The translations under genes were made by a program, and so were the position numbers. The notes under the pieces were generated by a model, which searched no databases, was not told where the DNA came from, and saw only the letters and a program-made list of their open reading frames with translations. Positions 46,680-58,500 of a stretch of DNA of 64,000 nt are shown here, piece after piece; within the stretch, counting starts at the first letter, position 1; each line of letters starts with the position of its first letter. Location of the stretch: the NCBI RefSeq assembly GCF_000699445.3, contig NC_067198.1, positions 44,888,691-44,952,690 of the forward strand, written 5' to 3'. The stretch comes from Schistosoma haematobium. Taxonomy: Eukaryota > Platyhelminthes > Trematoda > Strigeidida > Schistosomatidae.

Positions 46680-47310
46680 GGATTTGGGAGTGAAATATTC
46701 CAAATGTATTTCAATCACCGAGCAGGTTACATCTCAAGTCTCTAAAGCCCGCAGACTTACTTGGTTTATCAATTATAATTTCCATTTAAAGCAATCCAAA
46801 ACCACTCTATATAAGTTATGTGTTCGGCCTCTACTAGAATACTGCCCAACTATGTTTAGATGCTCGCGTTACACTGACCGGTAGAAAGTATGTTGCCATT
46901 TTACAAGACTTCTCATGCCTGACCTATCATACAAACATAAAAGCATAGAAACTGGATACCTAATTAAATCAATTTAATCTTGCCTTACTTTTCAAAATTT
47001 TCTACAATAAAATTGCGATAAACTGTGTTACTTCAGTATCCGCCAAAAATAGTAATTATACCCTTCAACACCAGAATTTCATGGTAAGGTTATCTAGAAA
47101 ATACAGCATGTTGAAGCCAACTTTCTTTTTCACATGCTATGCAAGCATCTGGAATAGGTTAATAGTAAACATTGGGTCCAGTCAAACAGCAACCCAATTT
47201 AGATCTACCCTAAGCCACTTTATGGACAAATCTGGAGTTTCCCACATGCCTGATGAACCTTATCTAGGCCAAGCTACATTTAACGATGTGCCATCCAAAA
47301 TATAACCTTG
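46680..47310 (+). pseudogene. CR1/jockey-type LINE reverse transcriptase C-terminal remnant
   Basis: First frame: GVKYSKCISITEQV, then YKLCVRPLLEYCPTMF, the block after the catalytic domain in CR1/jockey-type elements. After several stops a second frame (47081-47305) gives the terminal FFFTCYASIWNRLIVNIGSS block. A SINE-like scrap TAAGTAGCTAAGTGG precedes it at 46660-46674. Confidence 0.7.
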
Positions 47311-49945
47311 TCAATAAACGACCGATTGGCGTCTAGTGACTATGCCACAAGTCGCAATTATTCAACCCTCGAATAGCCTTCGTAATTTCGCATTTCATAT
47401 GTCGCAGTCCTAACATCGTTTTCTATTCCTTTTTCTCGTTATACACTTCGTATTCCCTTTTTATAAATATTAAATAACCTTGTTTCCTCAGTTTTATTTC
47501 GATCCATACAACTACCGACGGTGATGCACATATCAGGGCCATAGAAGTACTTCGAACCACGATGCGATGAATCATTCTTATTCCCTCCATCGACTACCAC
47601 ATCTCTTAACCGACTATCACTGACTAATTGAAAAGAATCATCACCAAACATCAATCGCACGAACAGTGAACAAAACAATTCCTCATTCACTAGTTCGTAA
47701 ACAGATAATTCATTAACCCTTTGGGTACTGCTCAACTATGATCGATTATAGGGAGCCTAGAACGTTCTAAATAATTATGAGTCGCTTCCGGTTTGTGTTC
47801 CACCAGTTTAATCTTTTAAATTATTACTAGCATCGAAGTATCGTGTTTTGCTACTTACTTATAATCTTACTAATACAGTTTACAACCCTAAACTCTTATT
47901 TTATATTCTTTGATCAGTTACCTGTCCCTATCACCTCCAAACATAGAGTTTATATTAAAGTAATATTCACACATACTACAAAAGTAAAAGAGCCTAGCAA
48001 CACAAAAAGAGGGACAGTGGCGTTACTGACCATCAAAGATGATGGTGGTGTGATAACTTTAGTCTGCTCACGTCTGTTGGGCAGAACATTTTGTTAAATT
48101 ATGACCCCTTGACACGAACGAATGGTGTTGATGAAAATTTCTTATGCTAGACACCTTTTTCACTCGCATGTAACAGTGAGTTGGCTTAACTTCCTACTGA
48201 AAAATCCTATTGTAAGCAGAAATGGGCAACTGCATTGAACAGGAGTCCACTCATTACTCCACAAAATTTATGAAAACAAAGACTTGTTATAATAATTTTG
48301 AAAAAAGCTAGTAGTTATTTCGAACACTGTTTTCCTATCAACTTTTAAAAATACACAGTCCTAACCTTTCAGTTTTCTTAAAAATCCCTTTATACCTTCA
48401 ACACTATACTTAGGTCTGTCTTAACGTGATAAAATAAACTTACTTTGAAAATGATCGAAAAAAAGGAATGAGACTTGGTAGTCATGCCTTAATTATTCCA
48501 TCACACATGACTAGGCTTCACTGGTCATGATCATTGTCCATCTTGCTTCTCTCTCTTTTCTCATTTTTCATTTCTCTTTCAGCACCCTCGTCGCACTTCA
48601 TCGAAAATTTGTATATGGGACATAAGAATCCGCCCTGCACCATCAAAAATACCACCACAGTTTATTTGTGATCATCACTGAAAAGAACATAATAATACGT
48701 TGACTCTCGAATGACTGTCCTGGGCTTCAATTTTATTCATTCTCGACTGCCAATTTCTTGCCGCAATGCAACCTCCATCGTACGCGTCAGCTCTTATACT
48801 GACCATTAAAATCAACTAACATTCATATACTAATGTATGAGAATCCACCCTCTGTTCCTATGAACAACGTGCCTTATAACATATCAACCTGACTGACCTA
48901 TTACAGTTAGTTCTATATCATTTGTAACAGTTTATTCCTGCCTATAAACTGGCATGCTTCATGCAGCATACTGTCATCTGAGAATTTGTATCATTACTAT
49001 ATTTACTTTACAACAATTATAAAATTCTTAAGCAATTTCAGTGACTTAATGCGAAGCAGCACCACAATTCTAGCCCACAAATGCTGAGTTTGAACCTGTT
49101 GTATGTTTCTTAATGTCACAAAGTAGAAATGATGTCACTTTCGAGGCAGATCATAAAAACTATATTCATAGTATATATAGTTTGATCGTTGACTAGCTGA
49201 TACATCTGCACGAATATGCTGACATTTATTTCGTTGATTCTAACCATCTAACAGCAACTTATCTGCGGAATAACATTGTAAATTATTGGCCAAGCCTGTA
49301 CAATTGGTGTGTACCTGCTCCCTCAGTAACATATCATTATTACATATGTCATATTTAAGTAGCTTTTGCAGTATTTCAGAGTATATGTGTTGGCTTTACA
49401 GGAAAATGGATGGAAGGAATTTGTAAATAATTTGATAAATATGTTTAAACACAGAATAAGGATGTATGTGTTATGAAGAGAACTCAAAATAAATCAATAG
49501 TGTGGTAAGATTCAGTAGTCAAATAAAAGTTTATGCAACAATAGTTTAGAATGCTGCAAAAGAATCCTGCATAATTGCAGAACATGATCGTCAAATAATG
49601 ATTTCTATGGGTCACACACGTGGGAAAGATAAGATGAACTTGAAAAACCGATTCATTTCACTAAGCGAATTGCAATACATTGTGTTTTTGATTATATGGG
49701 AAGAAAAAAATGTGAAAAGAAAAAGAATACCTAGAGTGTCATAGGATCGACCATCATAGGGCAGACCCTCTTGCTTTTCGCAGCAATGCTGGAGAATAAT
49801 CATATGCAGTTGCTCAGGAAACATTAGAAAATTTATTTGGCAGTGCAAAAACCAGTTATAAAGATGCTATGAACATATCGAACATGGCTATAGGTATTGA
49901 AACTTGCTCCATGGTTTTGGAATAAATAGATTTTACTATTGATAT
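47311..49945. other. No gene identified; ORFs 47439-47735 (-) and 47843-48097 (+)
   Basis: The minus-strand 98-codon ORF reads RVNELSVYELVNEELFCSLF; the plus-strand 84-codon ORF starts with a hydrophobic segment. Neither matches a family I know, and both may belong to an unrecognised repeat. The rest is empty. Confidence 0.35.
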
Positions 49946-49954
49946 AGACTCATT

Positions 49955-50200
49955 GTCGTTTAGCTGTCACCCAAGTAATTCCAAGCACATTGTGGAGACA
50001 TGGTTGTCAAGCTGACGAAAAACACTAGAGAGCTCACCCAATTTGAGCTCAGAAAATAGGTTACGTGCTTTGCCTGGGTCGCTAGAGACAGATAGGACAG
50101 TTTGGATCCTATCCCTAAGCGGGATACAACACAAAGATGAATTGTCACTTGCTGTATGATCAATGGAATAGTTCAGTGGTAAAACATAGACCACGTATGT
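49955..50200 (-). pseudogene. Ty3/gypsy-type gag remnant
   Basis: The frame reads RDRIQTVLSVSSDPGKARNL then FSELKLGELSSVFRQLDNHV, the R....L....LGD..PS...R capsid wording of Ty3-type gag. Only about 70 codons remain. Confidence 0.55.
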
Positions 50201-50204
50201 TCTC

Positions 50205-51730
50205 CACTAATCACGATATTTATCAGTGCTCACGATTCTCGCACTGACAGAAGATTGAAGGTTGTAAGTGAATGCCATGTGCATCGGTCTTGTCTATTTT
50301 ATGAAGAGTTAAGCCCAACGAATCCAGGTTGATTAGGCGTTGTGAAATTAAGGAGCAAACATACGGTCAAGATCGAGTGACGCAAATGTCAAACATCATA
50401 CCGCTTATTCATAGGATGGCTCCTAGAAGGTACTACAAAGCCTACGGAGGCCCTAAACGAGCACAAGAGATTCCATCCAATCAGAATCTGATAAAACTTT
50501 CCAGAATATCAACGTTCCATCCTATGACTGAACGACTGGATAAACTTTCCACTGGCGTTTTTGGATGGATTAAAGTTATGTCATGGTCTGTGCCAAAAAC
50601 TATAAATACACCTGTTTTTCGGTACATTTTCGACACCCGCTAGACTCTTGTCTTTATTTTTTCTCCCTCTTAACTCGCGACTGTGGGTTCTATGAGTTCT
50701 AGTGCCGAATCCGTGTATCATAACAACCGTGATCGAGAGGAAGACGCAACGTCGGAACTTTGTGTATCGAAAAAAATCCCGATCGCCCTTAAACTAGTAA
50801 ATTTTTTGCTATAACGTTAGGAAAAGTAGTGTGAACAGTTCCCTATTTGTATCATGTAAATCTTAACGCTGTAGGTGGTATTACTTTCGAATTCTAGCAC
50901 ATGAACTATGAAGATTTGTTTAGAGTCGACGTCAACAAAAGTGATTACGCCACAGGCTCATAAACGTGACACGGTTGAACACAAGTCAGAGTGGCTCCAC
51001 CCTCCGAAATGACCCAAGGGATCTTCCCACTGATGTGACAACTGACATCCCTCGAACAGTCATCTTCGTTCAATATATGCCGTCAGTGATGAAAGATAAC
51101 AATGAAGCTGACAGCATGAAACGTCCAGGCCTAGTACACCACGAATTCGAGCATTTTAAAGTATCAGCAACGACAGATTATTTTAAGCGTCATGTGCAAA
51201 TATAAAGCTTCTAATCTCTTGATACCAGGATCAGAATTTCAAGTGAAATGTAACGATGCTCAAACATTACACTACAATAAATATTCGTTAAATTCCAGAT
51301 AGGACTTTCAGATCACTGAACGTATAGTAGGTAATACTTATCGAATACAATTGATACTTCCGCATGCTCATTTATTACCTCCGGATGTGCCATGTCATTA
51401 TAAAAAATGAGACAGCCACTGTCATTTAACTAATAACTCTGGGCATGTTTTGGCTTGTATAGAGGCTACTCTAAATGTTTATTCATAGCACATGGGAATT
51501 CTAGACTGTTAACTAAATCCCTGGAAGTTACCCTGACCCATAACATAAGTCAGTAGTAATTCTTTTAAGAGAACTCGACATGACGCTTTGAGGAGACTTC
51601 AACAGAAAGCTCGCACTCCCTAAAATTGAATCACTGACGGTTACACTACTTATCCGATCGAAGGATACCAAACATTACCAACTCGGAAAGCTCGTGCAGA
51701 CAAAGAGGACAGGAAGCTCAAACGTTCCAA
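50205..51730. other. No gene identified; ORFs 50329-50643 (+) and 50966-51205 (+)
   Basis: The 104-codon ORF reads YGGPKRAQEIPSNQNLIKLS and ends FRYIFDTR. It has no motif I recognise. The second is equally anonymous. Confidence 0.3.
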
Positions 51731-51734
51731 AGTG

Positions 51735-51945
51735 AAAACATAAACTGCTTATGTATGAATAACGTAAGTTTGCTGAATAAAATGGATAAGCTGTGTGAAC
51801 TCAGTAATGCTAATAATACTCGTTTGATAAGAGTATCCGAGACATTGATATCTCGAATTACGGACCGAGAGATAACAATGTCCGGGATGTCTTTGTTTTA
51901 CAATGACAGAACAACAGGAATGGGGGATGGAGTAGCCCTGTAACT
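51735..51945 (+). pseudogene. CR1-like endonuclease fragment
   Basis: Reads SLLNKMDKLCELSNANNTRL, then VSETLISRITDREITMSGMS and GMGDGVAL, corresponding to the start of the apurinic-type endonuclease of CR1 elements (S-lining, SETW, and the RNDR..G.GGGVA block). It is a short isolated piece. Confidence 0.7.
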
Positions 51946-52029
51946 TTTATCTTGTCTGGCAGCACATCAAGTGTACACTCAGTAATTTATCAATTTTGAT
52001 AGACGCATGTATACTAGAAGTGACAACTC

Positions 52030-53122
52030 CGCGAGACTCTAATTTAAGGACGGGCCAATCAGAAGCGTTTGAGCAATTTCAAGGTCACGGAGCCTAGTTC
52101 AACACCTGATGCTGACATACGATCGCTTTACAGCGGATTTTAGAGAAGAGGTTATTATTGAGAGGCTACAAGAGATGGGACTATTGATAAGTACTTGTAC
52201 GTGCGAATGCGGTTATCAAATGACTGCAGCTAAGTGTTCAGAACACCGTGATGAGATTGTGTTTCGTTGTCCTTCATGTTGGAAGAAAAAGTCTGCTCGA
52301 ACGGGGACTTTCTTCGCTTGATCGTGACTGACTTTAAGGCAGATCATGATAATAGTGGCAAATTGGATAATAAAGACACCAGTAACACTGGCTGCGGCGT
52401 TTGCAGATGTTACTGAAACTTCAGCAGTCCAGTGGTATGAGTACTACCGTGACATATGTGCAAGTAAAATGACACGTCTACGCCTATCATTCGGAGGAGT
52501 AGGATGCATTGTGGAGATAGATTAAACGGTAGTAAGAAAGCGAAAATACAATAGGGGACGTAGTATCAAGGAAGAATGGGTAAGTAGCATTTCCGTAAAT
52601 ATACTTGACAGGTACTTGGAATTTATGACCGATCAACACAAAAAGAATATTTTCAGAAAGTCAGAAACCGGCAAGCGAACACAATCATACCAATTATACA
52701 GGAATACGTACAGCCGGGCACAACAGTATATACGGATGATTGGCGAGGCTATAGGTGCCTACATAGACTTGGATATGTACATCATGTAGTAGTGCACAAG
52801 CGCCACTTCGTCGATCCTACTAATAATATTGAAGCTATGTGGTCGAGACTGAAGGATTTTTTAAGACCATACTACGACTCTAGAGGACGACTGTTATGGA
52901 GCCATATGGACGAGTTTTTATACCGCATGTATTATGATTTCAGGACTTCTGAACCTTTATCAAACCTTAACAAGTTTTTAAATCATGTAAAAGAAGACTA
53001 TCCACTGTAATTCATTACTTTCTTATAATATATTTTCACTTTATACTGTCTTCTGATTGGCTAATAATTGTCAAGGTCATTTAAGATTCGTTCAAAGGTC
53101 GTCCCTAAATTAGAGTCTCGCC
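52030..53122 (+). mobile_element. Merlin-superfamily DNA transposon with 8-bp target-site duplication
   Basis: 1093 bp. Terminal inverted repeats: left CGCGAGACTCTAATTTAAGG, right (reverse complement) GGCGAGACTCTAATTTAGGG. GACAACTC is duplicated exactly at 52022-52029 and 53123-53130. Length, duplication size and transposase type all fit Merlin. The transposase has stops, so this copy depends on others, if any is active. Confidence 0.92.
52109..53010 (+). pseudogene. Merlin transposase (IS1595/ISXO2-like DDE), stops in frame
   Basis: The ATG at 52109 starts MLTYDRFTADFREEVIIERL. A CxC...C...CPSC zinc-ribbon follows (CTCECG, FRCPSCWKKK). The catalytic region follows: IMIIVANWI, QWYEYYRDIC, then GCIVEID with TAA where the family has Glu, then TTVYTDDWRGY with the second Asp, and HHVVVHKRHFVDPTNNIEAM with the usual H/N...E. 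Stops: TGA at about 52318 and 52324, TAA at about 52524. Exon 1 ends at 52579 and resumes at 52612 across a 32-nt GT-AG intron, which restores the frame to the end at 53010. Confidence 0.85.
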
Positions 53123-53134
53123 GACAACTCTACT

Positions 53135-54010
53135 GAAGCTCAGTTTTTCAACCTTGTTGAGGACCTGGGACTATTGGAGTATGTAGAGTTAGCAACTAGG
53201 TGGAGAAACAGTCATACACCGTCAACCTATTTCACATTCTATCCTCAACAGTCACTCGCAACATGTAGTCATAAAGACTCACGGTCTTCGACTGTTAAGG
53301 CTTGAAAAGTGCTACTGGGCAGAACACAAATCAACTTGTGGCGACAGCACATATAGGTAGTTTTATCAAGCAAGGAATCAATGCACTAAGGCAATAAGAG
53401 CGAGCAACGTACGGTATAAGATAAAGCTGAGGGAAGTGGCTTAAAATTTAACACTGTAGTGGTGCTGCACCGCAAGATCCCTGAAGCTGATAGTACACTT
53501 ACTGAGAAGATTTACATTCGACAAGTAACAGAAGGAAATGGAAAACAGTGGTGAGAGCGGGAGGATGAATCAAGATGGTGTGGCTCGGCCTTGTAGACAT
53601 GGTCACTCTTCATAACTTCTTTTCTTTTTGTGACAAATATATTACTATCTCCCCAGTTCAAATGTGTTCTTCAAAAATGCTAGACGTTATATTGCCGATG
53701 GTCACCATCAGACGAGTCGATGAAGACAGTGATTTGACTTCCACGTAAGACCTCATAGACTAGGTAGTCACGTCATGATAAATCTACAATTTAGGGGTTA
53801 GGGCTATTATTGTGGTAGCGAAGATAAATGTACTAATACCGAACTAGATCATAATTCGATTTTGTTGAGCTCAATTTTGAACACAAATTCAGTTTCTATT
53901 TTGTTTATTAGTTTTTGGTTTGGTAAAAATAAACCTTATTAACTTGAACATAAATTATATATATATATATGTATATATATATAATTAAAATAACCCATAG
54001 TGTCATTGAA
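53135..54010. other. No gene seen
   Basis: No recognised coding or repeat content apart from an AT microsatellite at about 53957-53983. Confidence 0.5.
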
Positions 54011-54013
54011 TAA

Positions 54014-54453
54014 GAAAAAGAAAATTCAGTGAAGCAAATTTTCTTTTCGACGAAATCATTTACTTAAGCTGTACATTCGTATATATAGTTATATGGAAAA
54101 TGTATGTCTATAGAAGGATAGAACGGATTGTATCACAAAAATGGATTCGACAATAAATAACAGATGAGGTTACGTACTAATCAAGGGTAAGGAAGAACAA
54201 AATTTAAGGGTCGGATAATAGTCGTTTTTCTTCATATCTGTCAATTGGACTATTATCTGACCCTTAAATTTTGTTCTTTCTTACCCCTTGATTAGTACGT
54301 AACCTCATCTGTTATTTATTGTCGAATCCATTTTGTGATACAATCCATTCTATCCTTCTATAGACATACATTTTCCATATAACTATATATACGAATGTAC
54401 AGCTTAAGTAAATGATTTCGTCGAAAAGAAAATTTTCTTCGCTGAATTCTCTT

Positions 54454-54457
<4 letters not shown>
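54014..54457. repeat. Near-perfect palindrome, arms of ~210 bp, loop ~24 nt
   Basis: The left arm 54014-54223 and right arm 54248-54457 are reverse complements with only a few mismatches. (AT)n tracts sit immediately outside both ends (53957-53983, 54460-54490). No ORF of interest. End sequence resembles 14680-14745 and, more weakly, 38115-38160. Confidence 0.85.
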
Positions 54458-54491
<34 letters not shown>

Positions 54492-54639
54492 GTACTGGTT
54501 TTTTCATCACAAATATTCGTGTTGTGGACATTATTTTGTCCCTTTCATTTTACAATAATATGTTGGTCATATGCCGCATATCAGACTAGGTCCAAATCCA
54601 AAGCCTGGAGGACATATGTAATTCGTCACCGACAGAGAC

Positions 54640-54795
54640 AGACACTGTTATGAATACGAATGTCCGACTCCCAGAATTTGATCGTAGTCATCCCGAGTTG
54701 TGGTTTGTTCATCTATAACACTATTTCACGGGACACAATATTAGATTTGAGGAAATTCGCTATCGAGATTTATGCTCTGTCCTCCCTCCTTCAAT
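54640..54795 (+). pseudogene. Ty3/gypsy-type gag remnant
   Basis: Reads VRLPEFDRSHPELWFVHL then a stop, then HYFTGHNIRFEEIRYRDL. This matches the P.F....P..WF..LE..F...GI opening of Ty3-type gag. About 50 codons. Confidence 0.6.
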
Positions 54796-54929
54796 TGGCA
54801 GAGAAGTCTGAAACTTAATTTTATTTCACCAACTCCAAAACCAAACATTATTTCCAGACAAGAAACAACGAACTGTCTATCTTTATCAGACGGTAAAAGA
54901 ACCCAAAGTCTTTTCCAAAGAGAAACATT

Positions 54930-55375
54930 AGATGATAGTGACTTCTTGGGAGTCTTTTAAGAGAAAACCGATTCCCATAGTAACAAAGCTTCCAAATGAT
55001 GCTCGACTGGCTTAACTAAGCATATTTCCAGTTTCATGTGGAAGAATCAGAGGCGACTTGATTACAGATTTTAAATTACTTAGTGATAAATTTGCATCTT
55101 ATATGTCCATATTTCTCCTGTCTTTCAAATAAGAGGATTGATAAAGTTCATAAGATTAGAACAAATTACCTGTCAGCCGACGATTGACTTTCCCATCGAA
55201 TGGGATTCATTACCTCAACACGTGATTGGAGCTCCATCTGTCAAGTGCTTCAGAAGATAATCTGACCAAATGAGAGAACACTTCTGCCATGACTAACACA
55301 GGCATTGTAGTCTCCTGTCCTCTCCATAATGAAACTGATTCTTAAGGACTCAGGATAGCATTTCACTATAATTTA
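54930..55375 (+). pseudogene. CR1-like LINE 3' end
   Basis: Reads RRLDYRF, DKFASYMSIFLLSF, and IEWDSLPQHVIGAPSVKCFR, the same terminal block as 26698-26931, followed by GGACTCAGGATAGCATTTCA, similar to the 3' UTR there. Multiple stops. Confidence 0.75.
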
Positions 55376-55544
55376 ATATTTTTATTTTAACCGTTAAATA
55401 TACCTAGGTTACTACCTCTAGGCATTGGTGGTCTACTGCTATTATATACGGAAGCCGTTAAGAAAAATCGTTTTCTATCCCATTTGAGCCATTTTAAACT
55501 GAAGTCCTTGTAACGAAGTCTGATGTTGATGCGCTACTGCCCTG

Positions 55545-58500
55545 ATGACCTTGGTACGCAAAGCAGTCGGTCTTTTTCAACGTATATCGTGCAGCGTGCG
55601 TATGGCTAGCACATCTTTTATTAAAGAAGGCTGTGCGGAAGTCATGCTTCCAGATGGCGTGTTTTACAACCCTGTACAAGAATTTAACAGAGACCTTACA
55701 ATAGCTGTAGTAAATCAGTTTGGAAAGTTGCACAGAAGAGAAGCTATTCTGAAAATGAAGGACAAAATGAGTGGTATGATTCCTTTTGATGACCATTAAG
55801 CATCACTACGAAAGAAACTCCTATTTCTCCTTGTGGCCTAAAGATATTGGAGGCACTAGCAGCATCCGGAATTAGATCTGTTAGAATGGCTCTCGAAGTT
55901 TCAAATGTATCGAGTATTATTGCCAATGATCTTAGTCCAGAGGCTGTTGCTTTGATACAGAAGAATGTTGCTCACAATAATGTGGAGAATATTGTCAGTA
56001 CAGTTTGCGGCGACGCTGTCGACCTTATGCATCAACGTCGGTTATTTGGCGAAAAGTTTGTTTTTTTCTAATGTGTTAATTCAGTTCACAAATAATCATC
56101 AGCTGAAGCATCTCCGTATGACTAAATTCGGAAGGTCATATGACAACTAGATTTATCAGTAATTTGTTTATATATCGGAATGTCGAACAATGTTTATTAT
56201 CAGAATTAATTTTGAGCATCCACGGAAAGCTTATCTAAAATGTGGTCTTAATTAGTAAAAGCAAAAGCAGTAAATTTGGTTGTACGTTCAGTGGGGTATT
56301 TTTGGTAGTCTAGTTTCTAGTTGTATATCCCTGGATATTTCCCTTCAAAGGAGATTTTTATAGTCCACAATTATACAGGATTGTTACAGAAAACAGCGGA
56401 ATCAACTTTAGTGTTTGGTAGTACCAAAAAGTTCCTTAGCTTGTCTTCTGTAGGTAGGATAAATAAAGGGGATATTTTGTCACTTATAGATTGCCGACAC
56501 GTTTCTTACTCATCAACCGATTCCTTTCAAACTGTCGTTAGTGTTATTACTATTTCTTATCCCCATGACTTCAGTCGTGCCAAGTTTCGTCACTCTGATG
56601 TAGTGTTATAAATTAAGTTGATTGACACTGTCATATATTATATTACCACTGTCCGGTTGTGATTACAATTTATTTATTTTTCATGGATAACATGATTTTT
56701 GGGATGTATGAATCCGTAATTTAATTGTTGCCTCTCCCTAACGATTAAACCCATGCTACTAACACTTCACACCAGTAATCAAAGAGTTAGAATGCGTAAG
56801 AAAAACGGTCAAGATTAATTACCTGAGACTAATGAATGCTGAACGTAAAGTTTCGCGAGCCTTGACCAATATAAGTTTTCCAAATCCAGAATGCATATAT
56901 GTACTTTGTCATAAAATTATATCCACTGTAACTCTACAAAGCAATCCAACTAATTAGGTAATGTTTATGTAATGGCCTTCAATTAGTGGTCTCATTGTTG
57001 AAAAGTCTGATTATGTCTCGTTTGTGTATTTCATGTGACCCAACTTTTTCTGACTACTGTTAGGTTTGATGTTGTTGATATCGACCCATTTGGAACAGCA
57101 AGTCCGTTTTTAAACACGGCCGTCCAGTGTTTACGGAGTGGTGGACTTCTCTGTGTCACTTCAACAGATTTGGCAGTGTTATGTGGGAGCACTCCTGGAA
57201 CTTCGATGGGAAAATATGGTGGGATGGCTATTAAAACAGGCTCTACACATGAAGTTGTAAGTTCTGAATCCTTAGTCACAGTAAAATAATAACAAACTAT
57301 GATCTAGTGAATCGCATGATGTCAAATTTTCTGAGTATCCCTAACTTTCACTTGAATTCATTTCTCGGTTACTGTTCTCAATGGCGTATGCAACGAGTGA
57401 AAAGTCACTTTCTAACGAATATTTCTGTTCTCTGATGGCTTTATGTTTTATTCCATTTCAAATATACTACAAGAAGGCTTATTTTAGCACAAAGCAGTGA
57501 GAGTATTTCCAGTTGTTTTTAGGAGTTATTTATTCAGAAAAATCCGGGACCTATACACGGTAAGGTCCTCAGAGTACATCCCAATAAACCCGACAGTCTC
57601 TTGTTGGCACAAGTGTATAAGTGCTCGGATTTGATTAAAGCTGTTTTCTATCATTGGTCTTATCAAACAGCAGTATCGATAATTTCGACTCACTAAGCCA
57701 TAATGTATTATTTTCTAGAAAGGTCAGTATCACCGTTTGAGCCACACCTCAACATGCTCAAAAAACTGTTCGTTTAAATCGTGGACCTAAAGGTCTAACC
57801 CATAAGGCAGTGGATCATTGTGAGGAGATGCAGTCCCATGGCAACCAGTGACCAGCGATTGGTTCATACGCCATTTTTCCACTCAGGATACTGGAGCCCA
57901 TGTGCACCATTCGTTTGGAATCAGGGCTTTCCAACTCCCCTAGGTGAACTCTCCGTGTCCACCAACCCAGCTAAAGCGCCGGACCTATTAGGTTCTTGCA
58001 ATTATCACAGAGTGATCTATTGACTAGGTTTCGTTCACTAGGTGGCAGATGAATATAATTTTAATTCCCCAGCGAATAATTTGGTGATAGTCAACTCCAA
58101 ATAATGTTTTAGTTGAGTAATTATGATGTGAAAATGTTGGGGAATAGTATTAAGACACCCAAAAATGTGAACTATATAGAATAAAAACCAACTGAAAATC
58201 CATTTATTAATGCCTGAAAATTACCATCCCGTTCACAGTTTTCTTTGTTTCTACTAAAAGAAAGCAATTTCCAGCAAATGTCGTCCCAGAAAATTCCACG
58301 TCGTGCATTATTTGCCGACGCTGGGACTGGTTGGAAAAAGTGAAAAGGTGGTCAGTGTATGATATAGTGTCGTGGTATGAAAGGAAGATGCAAAGAACTG
58401 GCTTCCGTTCGTCCTTGTCGACTTCCTGGCTGGAGTCCGAGAGATGGTGCAACACAGTGGCTAGAGACGTTATCAGATATGGCTCAGAATAGAAGCCAGT

